A DNA stretch of 64,000 nt from Venturia oleaginea (lineage: Eukaryota; Ascomycota; Dothideomycetes; Venturiales; Venturiaceae): NCBI GenBank assembly GCA_013176395.1, contig JABMLP010000017.1, positions 372,001 to 436,000 of the forward strand, given 5' to 3'. The notes beneath the pieces were generated by a model. It was not told where the DNA came from. It did no database searches and saw only the letters and a program-made list of their open reading frames with translations. Made by a program: the position numbers and the translations under genes. Of the stretch, positions 10,997 through 23,236 are shown one piece after another. Position 1 is the first letter of the stretch. Each line of letters begins with the position of its first letter.

Positions 10997-11269
10997 ATGG
11001 GTATCCCCTATTCCAAAGAGATCAATTCCGCCCTCGACCAAGTCGCGCCTCTCGTCGCGGCCGGCTTCGTCGTCCTCAGGACCACAAAGAACATCTCGAT
11101 CCTTCTTATGATATTGCAAATCCTAACTGTATTGCTACTTGGCCTACTTCTCTTGGCTGCATTTGGAATTATCCTGAGTGTGAACCCGGATCTTGCTGCG
11201 GAGAGGAAGGCATTGGTTACGCCTGTTGTGAGATGGATTGCGGCTTGGATTGTGAGCAAAGAAGAATGA
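10997..11269 (+). CDS. Small membrane protein, 90 residues
   Basis: A single-exon frame of 90 residues starting in a good context. Residues about 33-62 form a strongly hydrophobic run (ISILLMILQILTVLLLGLLL and on), consistent with one long or two short membrane helices. A shorter amphipathic stretch (LDQVAPLVAAGFVVL) precedes it, and the protein ends in a polar SKEE. I do not recognise a family. The clear hydrophobic pattern, the TATA-like site upstream and an isolated position support a real gene, perhaps a small organelle or endomembrane protein. Confidence 0.55.
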   Translation: MGIPYSKEINSALDQVAPLVAAGFVVLRTTKNISILLMILQILTVLLLGLLLLAAFGIILSVNPDLAAERKALVTPVVRWIAAWIVSKEE

Positions 11270-11863
11270 GTTGGGGATGTAGGGTGGATTTAAAGGGGCA
11301 GATGAATCGCCATGGTAGGTATTAGAGGATGATGACGATTTTACTGAAGGCTGAAGATAATAAAAGGAAAGAGCAAGTCAATCTCAATCAGACGGGCGGA
11401 CAGCGCGCTCAGCTGCTTCAAGACTGCCTAGACACCTCATGAAATGAATCCTGAAGAGAGATGCGTTTTTTAAGTCCCCCTAGCGGTCATCATGTCCAAG
11501 GCTTAGGAGTTGACCGCCTTGGATAAAGTCAGGATGCAAGATCGAATGTGATCCACGACGACGGTGCTGGAGGGCATTGAATGTGCCAAGCGAAGAACCT
11601 GGCGTGGTTCGGGGTAGATTCAAGAACCGACCACGGGTTTGAATGATAGGATAATGGAATTGGAAAGGTATTTGTATCGATCCAAAGATGGGTTATCATT
11701 GTTTTTAGACGCCAAACTCTTAACGGGGCATGAGAACTGGGTATCAATTAATATTAAAAACGAACCAAAATCATTCCCCTTCTCGGGCGAAATCTATACA
11801 AAGAAAAGAACTAAGGAATATATGCAACAGATAAAACCTCCCATACAACGAGCAACTTTCCTC
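11270..11863. other. Intergenic region
   Basis: These 594 bases separate the small membrane gene from the laccase 3' end; the two genes are convergent. Short open frames overlap but none has a recognisable product. No repeat was seen. Confidence 0.45.
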
Positions 11864-14800
11864 CTACAGCCCGGAGTCGATTTGGTTGACAACTACCGAA
11901 TTTGAGTATGAGTTCCAGGTAGCCTCGCCATCTTGGAGTTCTTGTGGGACGGTCATCTTCTGGATGTCATCTGGGCGTTCGAGGACGTTGATGTACAAGC
12001 CAGCACTAACATGCCAAGCAATATGACAGTGCAAAGGCCAGACACCAGGGTTATCTTGATTCCACTGGAGGACGATGTAACTCGGGGTCCCATCGAATAG
12101 ACCAGGCTGCATGAGCTGGACATCACGACGCTGTGTATTATCTGCGTTGGTGATAGTGCCGTCCCATTCGCCGACACCCTCGGCGAGGACATGGTAATCG
12201 TGACCGTGCAGATGCTTGGACGTTAGCGATGAGATACTTCATGAGGTGAGAGAACTTACAATAGGATGTGCGGTGAAGAAATGGTTGTGCAAGATGAGGC
12301 GGACGGAATCGTTACTGCCAAAATTGTGCACATTCCATTCATTTTCAAAGGTCGTGTTTCCGTTGTTGACAGCAGATATGAGAGCGTGGTTGTAATCAGC
12401 ACGGAATGTGGAGTTGTTCATGAACCAAATGAAGTTGGTACCGTTTGATCCGAATGTGATGTCAACAGTATCAGTTGTGGCTGGGGTGACAATTGGGATC
12501 TTGCAAAGAGGAGTGGTGAGGCTCAACGCGTCGTTACCACAGTACTGGAGTTGGGCGGTGGTCCAGCTGGCCGTGGTAGATGGGAGGCTGTTGGTGTCTG
12601 CGTCTTCATAGTAGACTGCAGCGGTACCTTGTGTAGATACACCGTCAGAGAATGAACAGCCTGGATTAGCCGTATCGAGGCCATTGCCCATCTCTGCACG
12701 CATCCAGTATGCGTCACCGGAGCTACCAACAGCTTCGACCTATGAGAATGTTAGCGCCCTTCTCAAAGCCAGCCATGAGGAATAATGAGCACGGGGCTGC
12801 CAATCAAGCCTGCAATCTGATTGATGAATACCGGAGATGCTGACAAAGTCAAGAGACATTTTTGCCGAGAATTATCAACCTCTTTCGAATCTCAGATAAT
12901 CGAACACCATGTTTCGTGCTCATCTACTGCACGCAAGGACAAATGGCGATTAACTTACAATGACGTCGGAACGTTGACCGACACCGAGGGTGACAACGCT
13001 GGTCTCGTAGGGGTTGATGGCCACGAAGTCGTTGGCAATAACCTTGAGTTTATGTCCGTCGATGGTGAACTTCATAATAGCCTCTGCGGAGGGGTTGATA
13101 AGACGGAGAAGATACTTCTTTCCAGATTGGAATGCGAACTTGCTGATGCCGGCATTGGGTGTGCAAGCAAAGGTCGTGTTTTCGCATGGAAAATTCATCT
13201 TGCCGTTGATCAAAACGTTATTGGACAGAGGAACGTTTCCATTCATAGTGTCGTTCACAATCGAGAAGTAGTCCTTGTGATACCAATCGCTTAGCATCAC
13301 CGGACCCATGTCGATATCGTATGGCTCCGTTTTTGGTCCATGTATCACAATTGGGCCCTAAAAATTTCATTAGATCTAGAATTCCGAGATAGGACACTCC
13401 ACTTACCAAAGCTCCGCCAGCATATTGAGCGCTATAGTGAGAGTGATACCATGTCGTTCCATAGTGGTCGGCGCGGAACTTATAGGTCAAAGACTCGCCG
13501 GGCGCGATTGGTGCCTGAGAAACCGATGGAACACCGTCAAACCATGGAGTGCCCTCTTGCAAGAATCCGTGCCAATGAAGGGATGTACCTTCGTCTGGCA
13601 GGTCGTTCTATTCAATATTAGCAAAAGTCCAGGTCATTGTATGCGTCAAAGAATTTCTGAGAATATAATGATAAGCCGTGTTTAGGATCAACACTTTTGC
13701 CGATAAAATCCTCGCGATCTCAAAAGGAGTCGTCGCCAAGAATTTGTTGCCATGTTTGTAGATTTGGGAGTGGCGTATTGAATCAAGTCGATCCGTGGCG
13801 TGACTAGATGAAAGAAGGAATATCAAGCTTACAGTGACGGTAATTTCAATCCATTCACCCCAATTGGCCTCGATGAGAGGACCAGGGAAGGCACCGTTGA
13901 CAACAAGGCCGTTCTTCTGAACACCATCCGGAGCGATGACAGCATAGCCAACGGAAAGGTCATAGTGGCGGACAATTGGCGACTCTGGCATTTTTCCACA
14001 AGCAATGGCATTCGTCAAGTTTGTGCTGTTTAAGAAGCCGGTAATGGACGAGTTAAAGCTTGGAAATCTGGAAAAGGACGGCGCAGAAAAGCTGGTTGGT
14101 GTAGTTGAGCTCGACGGGCTTCCAGTGCCAGAAGGTGCGGAACTGGTAGAAGAATTTGCAGGGAAACTGAATGAGGAGCTTGGGGAGCGGGCTGGTATAG
14201 TTGAGCTCGACGAGCTTCCAGTGCCAGAAGGTGTGGAATTGATAGAAGCATCTTCAGAGAAACTAAATGAGACGCTTGGGGAGCCGGAGGCCTTGCTTGA
14301 CGAGCTGCTGCCAGCACTGGAAGTGGTGGCGTAAGCTAAGTTTCTAGAGGATGTAACTGATGCCGTGACTGCGCTGTTATCCAACCCTAGGTATGGCGGC
14401 AAATGTGGGCAGTCGATCAGACCCCAGACCGAGTCACCATTGGTGTCGCTTTGGGGAAGCGCTGGCTTGAGATTCGATCCCTTCTTGCACCAAGATGGTC
14501 CCTGGAACTGATCTTTGTTGTTTCCTCCCGGGTTGCTGTTGTGCTTTGGGAAAGCAGGAGCTGCCGTCTGTCCGTTCTTTGGATAACCTGGCCACGAGAT
14601 TGGTTGTGGAACGTAATCATTGGGGTTGTAGAGGGGTCCGTTTGGGTTCGGGTTCTGAGGAGAATAGAGTGGGAAGGTGACGCCTGGATAGGAGATATCA
14701 CTCGGAGGTGCGTATTGCTGGGACACAGTCTTGCTTTCAACGGCCTTGGCTTGAGCTGAGGATTTTACAGGCGCAGCCGAGGGCTTGCTACCCATGGCCC

Positions 14801-14933
14801 CGAAAGTAGCATATTCGTAAACAGTAGTTGTTGAGGAGATACACATAGAATCATAATCGAAAGCCGTACCGGAGACGGCAGGAAGGGCAAGGGAAAGGAC
14901 TGAAAGCGCAAGGCCAAAACAAGTGGGCGCCAT
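11864..14933 (-). CDS. Secreted laccase (multicopper oxidase) with long Ser/Pro-rich N-terminus
   Basis: Five exons, 14933-13833, 13607-13407, 13357-12959, 12739-12260 and 12214-11864, give about 843 residues; introns are 225, 49, 219 and 45 nt. A signal peptide ([18 protein letters not shown]) leads. All four copper motifs are present: HWHG near 378, WYHSH near 421, HPIHLHGHD near 725 and HCHIAWH near 789. The axial position ten residues after the Cys is Leu, as in medium-potential laccases. The C-terminus is DSGL, the ascomycete laccase tail that plugs the solvent channel. Such enzymes oxidise phenols with reduction of oxygen to water, for lignin, melanin or detoxification. Typical ascomycete laccases have about 560-620 residues; here some 300 Ser, Pro and Gly-rich residues precede the first cupredoxin domain. 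Confidence 0.92.
14101..14290. repeat. Two-copy 96-bp tandem repeat inside laccase exon 1
   Basis: Copy 1 (14101-14196) and copy 2 (14197 to about 14290) share most of their bases, for example the block GTTGAGCTCGACG and TTCCAGTGCCAGAAGGTG in both. The unit is 32 codons and keeps the laccase frame, so it adds a repeated Ser/Thr/Pro-rich peptide to the N-terminal extension. Confidence 0.8.
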
Positions 14934-15016
14934 TGCGAAGGAATGAAATGCTGAAGAGCGAATGAAGGAGTGACTGCTTGCTAACCACCGGAGACAAATT
15001 GTGGGGAGAGCATCGG

Positions 15017-15022
15017 TTTATA
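15017..15022 (-). promoter_or_regulatory. TATA-like box upstream of laccase
   Basis: On the minus strand this reads TATAAA (within CTATAAAC), 84 bases upstream of the laccase start. The position fits a fungal core promoter; function is inferred. Confidence 0.4.
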
Positions 15023-15858
15023 GTGATGTAACCCCATATGCTAACGAGAGCTTAGGTCCTATAATCTGACGGACGGCGGTAAGCAATTGGTCCCCTGCAT
15101 GCGCAGCCACTGTTGGCCTCAAAGGGGCAAGGCCAACGATTGTCGGGTTGACACGAACAGCTGGAGACACGCTGTCTTGCTGAAGGGGCAGTGCGCCGTG
15201 AACCGTCAGGTCACCGTAGGTGGCATATGTCTAAGCAAAAGGGGTAACGAGATGGACCCGAAAAACAAGGGCGCGAGCTAAGTTAAGCTTGAATTATCCC
15301 GTCAGGCTTCAGCGTCGGTTCCTGTCGATCTTACTTTCCTCTGACGACGAAGAATTGGAAATTTTCACCCGCCTTATCCAGCCACGGATGAAGTGTCGTG
15401 TGAGATTTGATCAAGACGCACAGTCGATGTTGAGGAACTTACTCCGTAGCTTGCCGTTTCTCGCTGAAAAACCAGCCTTTCGTGCTATCATATATCCTGG
15501 AATTGGTCTCATCACCAAGGGTATTCAGATCTTTCTCTGAGTCCACCTCAGAGTCATCATACTGTGCTTGGGATTTGGCAGCAAGGCACGGGAATATGCG
15601 ACGAGAGTGGCTGAAAGACGTCGCCAGGGTGCATACAGTCTTGCGGGGGCAATTTCTGAGAGAAAAAGAGGCGTCTCATTCCAGACGTCTTCCTCCTAAA
15701 GACTTGCAGGTAGGTACTGCTGTCAGCAATCGAAAGATTATGGCTCCAGTTCAATATACATCGCAAATCGACTATGTATCACCCGATCCACGCAGGTCGG
15801 CGTCTGGGAAGCGAGGGAAGATAGATACCAAGGGGTTTGTTCAGAAGATGGCCTCATG

Positions 15859-15880
15859 GTGTGTGTGTGTGTGTGTGTGT
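15859..15880. repeat. (GT)11 microsatellite
   Basis: Eleven uninterrupted GT dinucleotides in intergenic sequence. Confidence 0.9.
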
Positions 15881-16812
15881 TTTGTTGAGAGGGAGATTTT
15901 CCAGGCTTGTTCTATTTTGGCCCTAGGGACCGCTTATCTTGCTGCTTAAGCGAGAACTAATCCCCTTTGGTCTTGGTTTTGTTTGGCCAACCACCATTGT
16001 GTCTCGTGCAGAAAATACGCGCAGCTCAGGAAGGAGGCGTATGTTCTTTCGGCATCATGTCGGTCGGCCTGAGAAATTAGACCAGGTACCAATTTGCCTT
16101 GACTCGGCCCGTACATGGCTGGCTCAAGACTCAGGCTCGGAAGAGTCGGCATAAACTTGATTTACAAAGGTGAGGATACCCATTGTTTAGTATTATGCAA
16201 TAGTCACGTGACTAGAGCCGCATTGGCGTGGTCCTATGCTTCAAGCTTGCTCTAGCGGAGTAGTTGCACTTTGCGTGCCTTCTGACTTATGGAATCTCCA
16301 AGATCCAATGAAGCTGAGTGAACTTGTCTCTCCGCACGTCTGACATGAGGATAGAATACGAGGATCGCGCCCACGGAATCTGCCAGTTCAGCCCTGCCGT
16401 CAAGCTATCAAGCAAGCCTCCTCACCAACGAATACCTCGCAGATCGATGTCCCGAACACTCGTCAATCGGCATGGGATTGTCGCAAAGGTCATAACCCGC
16501 TGCTACAAATTGGTCGTTCAGACAGCCGTCGGCCAATGCATACTTCCTCCAAATCACAAAAAGGAGACGAGATCAAACGCCCAAGATGCGACTTTCCAAT
16601 GGCTTGAAACATCCCGACAACCTTAATACTCCTGAACACCATTCTCGCTAATAGCAGGTACTAAGCGACGCCTTACGATAAACCGAGCTGGGGTACGACG
16701 GCAGGCTTTAGATGCATCAAGGGGAACGATCTAAGTCTGGATAGGATTATGCTCTTGCATCCACACCACTCGAATCTTTGTGAAGAATAACAGCTCTCAG
16801 GTCAGAAGACTG

Positions 16813-16936
16813 CTTAGAGCAGCACGACTCATACCTAAGAAAGACCCACCCATTGTGGAGATTACCCAAATAGTAAGAGGACCGCTCAGAGCAGCACGAC
16901 TCATACCCAAGGCCTACACAGTGTGGAGATTACCCC
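16813..16936. repeat. Imperfect direct repeat, two copies
   Basis: The blocks 16813-16867 and 16884-16936 share AGAGCAGCACGACTCATACC and later GTGGAGATTACCC with a diverged middle. The spacing start-to-start is about 71 bases. No known element was recognised. Confidence 0.65.
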
Positions 16937-17506
16937 ATTAACAAACTATCGTCTGAACACGAACTTCGCTCTGCTTGGATCAAGTCATGGTCTTGATTTT
17001 AAACTTCGACAAGAAGGCTGAAGTAATGATTCTGTCTAGAATCTTCCTACCTCTTTGGAATCCCGCATCTCGAGACCACTACCAATAAAGTTCTCTCAAT
17101 TCGATTTTGGAAGTTGCTAAAATATTATCGATACCGACACGTAACTGTATATTGCACTCATAATGGCTATGCTGGGAGGGCAGATAACTGTTGACCTTAA
17201 CGGGGTGCTTCTGATGAATGTTGTGAGTTTTCAACGAAAGAACCGGGCTTCAGCAAAAGCGTGTCCTGTTCCATCGTTCGTAATAACGAATTTATGGGTC
17301 GGTGGATTTGGTTACGGGCAAGTGCGTCAATGTCATAACCTATTTCATTAGGAATATCAAGTATTCATGACCATCAATAGCCATTTCTAGAACTACACAT
17401 CCACAACACATATCTTCCCTAACGCCGTAATACTATGCAAGAAATCATTTCGAGAGAATTTGCAACGAGATGGCGATACAACTACAACGGAATTAAAATG
17501 ATGACC

Positions 17507-20500
17507 TTATCTCTTCTCCACAAGAAGGAAATGCATGGCGGCATATGCCAGCACAATGAAACTAGCCCCGAAAACAGCTAACCCGATCGCATCTGATGGA
17601 AGAGCACTGTTGTTGAAACCAAACGAGCTGAGAATGGCAGCGCCAGGCACTTCAATATCAAGACCATACTTGTGATCTATCAAACTCAAAGTGCGTACCT
17701 CGTTGACAATGAGACCTTCAAAGCCAAAATGGAAGATCGAGAGCTGGAGACGATTGATTAGCGAGGAAGAGCGATACGGTGAAAAGTAGAATAACGTACC
17801 TTCTGCAACCACAGCACAGCCGGGGGGATGCTGTTGCGATTCAACAAGAAGCCCGAGAACAGAAGCGAAAACAGCATAACCAAGCTACCGAGCAAATTGG
17901 CCACCCCACCGTTCTTGAACACAATGCCCAAGAACAGACAGATACCAGCGGCGGCAAAGTTGAACAGTACCAAGAACATGATGAACTTGAAGAAAACATT
18001 CCATTCGGCGATCAGGCCTGTCATCGGGTAAACTATCGCACCCATGATGAGTGGCGGGACCAAGCGAAGTGGGACGACATCAAAGACCACTTTCGCCACA
18101 AAGTACGAGATAGGTGAATAGTACCCCTTGGCTCGCTCTCTGACGAATAGCAATCGCTCAGCCGAGAAAACAGTAAGACTAGTCAAAGTGCTGAAGCCGA
18201 AAAGTGCAAGCAAGAAAAAGAAGAGGCCGAGTCTGTTCTGGAAGCCAGCAATGTCATCGGTCAGTCCATAGAAGAGGAAGCCAAGGAACACGGCCAAAAC
18301 AATGGCAATGGCGTAATGAGTGAGCATGAGCATCGGGTTGCGGTACAGGTTTCTCCAGGTTCGTGTCGCGAGAATGAGGAACTGGCCAAACAAACCAACC
18401 TTGTCGTAGCCCTTGACCTTGCCAGCAATGGCAAATCCATTAGCCTCAATACCGTTTCCGTGCACACCATTGGCGGTGTTGGCAGACTGGACATGGTTGT
18501 TGGCATCGTCTTGAATGTTTGCTGCGACGTCTGAATCTTTGTAGCACTTTACAAGCATGTCGAGGTCGGTACCAGTATCACCAGCTTCGGGAAGCAGCTC
18601 GTCTGGGTCATCAAGAACTTGAGGCGGGGGTGCGCCTGACTGCTTCGACAAGCGCAGCCATTGTTGTGTATTGTCATGGGTATCGAGGATTGATTCGTCG
18701 TCGGTCTTAGGAGTGCCAGGTATTGTTGGCTCCGCAGGCTCCGCAGTTTTCTTCCTTGTGAACAGCTGTCTATCCTGTTGCGCCTTCAAGGAACCCTTTC
18801 TTTTTCCCTTCGGACGAATTAAGGACCCAGTCGGGCTGCCGGCAGAATCACGGCCCATGCTAAAGTTGGAGATACTTGCGATAGATTTGATGGCAATAGT
18901 ACTACTAGCGCGAGTCGTCGAGCCTCCATGAGGAGCAAACAGTGAGCTGTTTTCATCAATTGGGCTCCGAGCGACACTTGCGTGCATTGTCAGGTCGACG
19001 AGATAGTCGGCAATGTTGAAGCCCGGTGGGCACGAGAAACCGATGTTGTCAAAGTATGCTTGGCAGTGCTGGAAAGGGCCAGAGTAAACGACCCTTCCCT
19101 TTGCGAGTAATACCAATTGATCAAAAAGAGCGATGATATTGGAACGGGGTTGATGGATGGTGAAAACAACGGTTCTGTTGTAGTTCTTGACCAGGTTGAC
19201 CAAGCACTCCACAACATTGAAGGCATTGAAAGCATCGAGACCGCTGGTGGGCTCATCGAGGAAAAGAATGCTAGGGCTGGTGACAAGCTCACAAGCAATT
19301 CCAACGCGTCTCTTCTCTCCCCCAGAGATGCCGCGGCCGCTGCCTTCTTCTGAGCCAATCATTTGGTTGCGAATGTGATGGATTCCAAGCTGTTTCTCGA
19401 CTTCGTCAACGCACTGCAACTTAGCCGAGTAGCTCATGTCTTTAGGAAGTCGCAGCATGGCACTGTCGAGAATGGTCTCGTGGACAGTCAATGTTGAGAG
19501 AAGTGTATCCTCTTGATCAACGAAGCCAATGATACTTCTGAACTCGTTGTCCAGGATTTTCTCTCCGTTAACGAGAAACTCGCCATGTACCTCACCTCGC
19601 TTGTTCTTGCGCGCAAGAATATCCAGGAACGTCGTCTTGCCAGCACCTGACGCGCCCATGATGGCCATGAGCTCTCCTGGGTGAACAGCGCCCTGAATGC
19701 CAGTAAGGATCTGTTTACCCTTGAGATTGTATGACAGGTTTCGGAAGTGGAGCGCAGCTGGCTTTTGAACCGCCATGAGCTTTGCTGAATTCTCATCGTC
19801 TTCATCGTCAGACAAATGAATGGGTCCGTAAAGCGCTTGTCTCCTAGACATGTACCAGACAATAAGGATGACTGCTACCACGAATAGCGCACACCCAGCT
19901 ATGACACCAGCTATGAGCGGCGTGTTGATTTTCTTTACAGGCCGCTCGTAACCAGGCATCTCAGATTCATGGATACATTCTCCAGCACCGCATTGGAGCG
20001 TGATGGTAGGATCGCCAAAGATGGAATCGATCAGTTCGTTCATTGCCGGCTCCGAGAAAACGCTGCCATCGTCTTGACTTCCTCCTTGGGTGCTTGTTGT
20101 TGTGAAGTGAGCCGGCCCTTGGACATTTTCGTCCAGGAATTGGCCAATGTCCACAGATCCTGATTCTCCGCAAAGCATGCGACCAGGTATACAGCGACAG
20201 TTGATGTTCTCGCAAGAATAGGAGGTAGTGTTCCGGTTTTCTTCGGCTTTGACATCGAAGCTGCAGGTATCGAGGCCGCAATAGAAGGACTCCTTTTGGT
20301 CAACCCAGACTATAGCATATGTTAGATAGTACAGCTTTACAGGTTTGGGCACGACTTACATTGGAAGTTACACTCATCGTTCTGCTTATCGCACGAGAAT
20401 GTTACCTGGGGCTTCTTTCCGTTCAGAATCTTCAAGATCTGCTTGTTGGTGATGTCGCAGTTCTGGAAATTCTGTCGCACTACCAGGCCGTCCTTATAGC

Positions 20501-20936
20501 AGACTGCACCTTCTCCGCCGGGAACTAGAGCACTACAAGCATTGTCCGTCTGACACACATTGCAGTTAATGCCACCCCAACCCTCGTCGCAGTCACATTG
20601 TGCATCTCTTCTTAAAGGTCTGTCTTTCCCACCGACCAACGAACCGCAAAGTGGTTCTGTGCAGTCCTCTCCACCCCATCCGTCTGGGCATGAACATCTC
20701 CCAGTGGCCGAAGTACAGTTGGCAAATTGATGGCATTGAGTACCTTCTAGGTTGCAGTTGAAGCAAGGTGGGCAGTCGTCAGGGCGATCTCCATAGATGC
20801 TGAAGGCTGATTGTTGTAGAGCATTGCTGCCACTTGTACGATTCCGAGCTATCTCGTTCGTCTTCAGGGAAGCTTCCACAGTGGATATAGAGGCAAGGAG
20901 GGCAACTATCGGCAGTATGAAGGTGGTTCGAGGCAT
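17507..20936 (-). CDS. ABCG-type (Adp1-like) ABC transporter with EGF-like N-terminus
   Basis: Three exons, 20936-20360, 20309-17800 and 17743-17507, with introns of 50 and 56 nt, give about 1107 residues. A signal peptide precedes a Cys-rich lumenal domain with EGF-like repeats ([18 protein letters not shown]). One membrane segment ([20 protein letters not shown]) leads to a cytosolic nucleotide-binding domain with Walker A GASGAGKT, signature SGGEKRR and Walker [14 protein letters not shown] Ser/Thr-rich linker follows, then a C-terminal transmembrane domain of about six helices. This half-transporter layout with an EGF-like lumenal part matches yeast Adp1 and its filamentous-fungal orthologues (ABCG/White group). 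Substrate is unknown for the family; lipid or sterol movement in an internal membrane is a common suggestion. No frame breaks are seen. Confidence 0.92.
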
Positions 20937-21509
20937 GATGAAGCTCTATCGGTAGGCGCGAACTGGTTGGGAGGATATATCACCGAGACATGGAGGATGC
21001 GATGTTCGGGGAGTGGGTGAAGCTGCAGTGCTGGAGTCTGTCTCCTTCTCGGTCTTGTATCAGTTCTTTCAGAGTCTCGGCTGTTTGTTTTGTTGATCTG
21101 CTGCCTGCATTCATGTAGCGGGCGGGATGTGAGGAGCTAAGCGAATCGGTGACGATTTCCGTGCTATGCGACGCGGCATCTTCCTTCAAGCTTCCTTCTA
21201 GATCACCAGGTCTTGCTGCTCAGTTCCTTCACTCAACAACATGGATTAAGCCATATAACTTTTATCCGCTTCTCATGCATGCCCTGAGTCGAGTACGGTG
21301 CCAGACGAAAGGCCATCACTCCGATAAGCGGAGCGATTCTATATCATCGAGCACGCCCTAGCCTGGACACTTAAAACTAGCAAGCACCTCCGACTTTCCT
21401 CTTGATATATAGAGCCTCGTTCTTAGGATCTGCAAATATTTTTCTTCTCCTGGGAATCTCAGTTTCACCTCTCATATTACTCTCTGTGTGCTGTAAAAAG
21501 TTAACCAGA
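20937..21509. other. Divergent promoter region
   Basis: The ABC transporter and the aminotransferase are transcribed away from this 573-base region, so it should hold both promoters. No repeat or RNA gene was seen. Confidence 0.5.
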
Positions 21510-22931
21510 ATGGTCCAATTAAAACTGTTTGGTGTTGAGCAAGTAAGACAATTCTCCCCTTCCATCCGGATATTCATTTCGGAAGTTCGCTTTCCATCAT
21601 CAACCATTGCTCTCCTTGGAAGTTGGAAGCATCCATCAGCTAATTTCCTGAAGTGGATGGACGATTACTGTCCCAAAGCAACCCACGATATTGCCGAGAC
21701 ATGCTGCGACTCAATTTCCATCGACGAGTTGGAAGCTATGTGCGAAGACAAATCTGCCAAGGTTATGGATACTTCCATCAGACTGGGCTACGGTGAAATT
21801 CGAGGATCGAACGATTTGCGGGACAATTTGGCGAGGCTATATTCTTCCAAAGCCGGTATGAATGTTTAGTCTTCTTCTGCCATGTACGGCTACTTATTGA
21901 CAATATTAAGCCAACCCCTTACCACGGGACAATGTTCTGATTACGCCTGGAGCTATCGCCGCAAACCATCTCGTCTTCTACTCGCTCATTGGCCCTGGCG
22001 ATCATGTCATCTGCCACTATCCGACCTATCAGCAGCTCTACGAGATTCCAGCCTCGTTAGGTGCAAAAGTCGATTTGTGGAAGGCAGATCCGAGAAAGGA
22101 CTGGAAGCTTGATTTAGATGATCTGAAAGCATTGGTCAATGAAAAGACGAAGATGATCATCATAAAGTGAGTTTTATTTGATCTGCCATCAGATTAGTCT
22201 TGAGACTCATACTCGGCAGCAATCCAAACAACCCCACAGGCTCGATCCTGACGGGGCCCTTCCTCCGAGAGTTGATCGAGTTTGCAGACTCCAAGGATAT
22301 CATAATGCACTCCGATGAAGTCTACAGACCAATCTTCCATAGCATCTCCCCAATCTCATCCGACTTCCCGCCATCGATACTTTCTCTCGGTTACAAAAAT
22401 ACAATCGCCACTGGTAGTATGTCAAAAGCCTACGCCCTCGCCGGAATCCGTACAGGCTGGATCGCTTCCCGCAACCGTGAGATAATCGAAAAGATTGCAA
22501 ATACACGCCATTACACAACTATCAGCGTGAGTTCAGTAGACGAACGCATCGCAGCCTTTGCTCTCCACCAGAACACAATCCATCAACTTCTATCCCGTAA
22601 CATCACTCTCGCCAAAACCAATCTTGCTATTCTGGAAAAATTCGTGATCAAACATGATGATATTTGTGAATGGGTAAAGCCAATTGCTGGTACAACGGCG
22701 TTCATAAGATTCCATCGGGAGGGTAAGGCGGTGGACGATGTTGCAATGTGCAAAAGGCTAGGAGAGGAGGCGAAGGTTGTGGTTATCCCAGGGAGTTATG
22801 GGTTCGGGGAGGACTTCAAGGGTTATGTCAGAATTGGGTTTGTTTGCAACACCGAAGTGCTGAAGGAGGGCTTGGAGAAGGTTAGGATTTGGTTGAGGAA
22901 AGAATTTGATGATGTAGAGATGATGGAGTAG
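21510..22931 (+). CDS. PLP-dependent class I/II aminotransferase
   Basis: Four exons are proposed, 21510-21542, 21654-21855, 21911-22166 and 22220-22931, giving about 400 residues. The fold-type I marks are plain: NNPNNPTG at the exon 3/4 junction, HSDEVYR with the PLP-contacting Asp and Tyr, and SMSKAYALAGIRTGW with the Schiff-base Lys and a phosphate-binding Arg. The C-terminal small domain is complete. The family covers many amino-acid, cyclisation and secondary-metabolite enzymes (for example capreomycidine-synthase-like proteins), so substrate is not assigned. Two of its introns appear to end in AAG rather than CAG or TAG: the 111-nt intron ending at 21653, which is itself free of in-frame stops, and the 55-nt intron ending at 21910. 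The MFS gene downstream is in the same direction, but co-function is only a guess. Confidence 0.85.
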
Positions 22932-23236
22932 ATAAAGTAAATATGCACTCCAGGACGATTGCTTCCAGTTCGTGAATGATAATAGATTGACATTGAGCTC
23001 GGATGCTCCCGCGCCGATCACTCGTCATCGGCCCAGGTTGCCGAATTGGGGCAACCATCATCAAAGTTTACGGCTCTTATCAGTTCCACTGGGAGACTCG
23101 GGGAGTCTAGGACCAGGACCAGGACCAGGACCTATATTCTCGTGCAGTCCGGCCTTGTTCCCTCTGAGGCTCTGAGCTCTGAGCTCTGAGTCTCTGACTG
23201 CAGCTCTTTCACCATGCATCCACTCGTCAGTCCAGC
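22932..23236. other. Intergenic region with short tandem repeats
   Basis: A 305-base spacer. It includes three to four copies of GGACCA (around 23110-23132) and of CTCTGAG (around 23162-23195) in the leader of the MFS gene. Confidence 0.6.

Larger units (their letters stand above)
14934..17506. other. Gene-poor region
   Basis: About 2.6 kb without a convincing gene. It holds the laccase promoter at its left end, a (GT)11 microsatellite at 15859-15880, and a pair of imperfect direct repeats at 16813-16936. Open frames at 15289-15540, 15482-15949 and 16318-16626 show no family features and are likely chance. Confidence 0.5.

Noticed and set aside
14005..14334. 109-codon plus-strand frame with [10 protein letters not shown] repeats
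   Set aside because: It is antisense to the Ser/Pro-rich repeat of the laccase; the sense reading has strong family support downstream.
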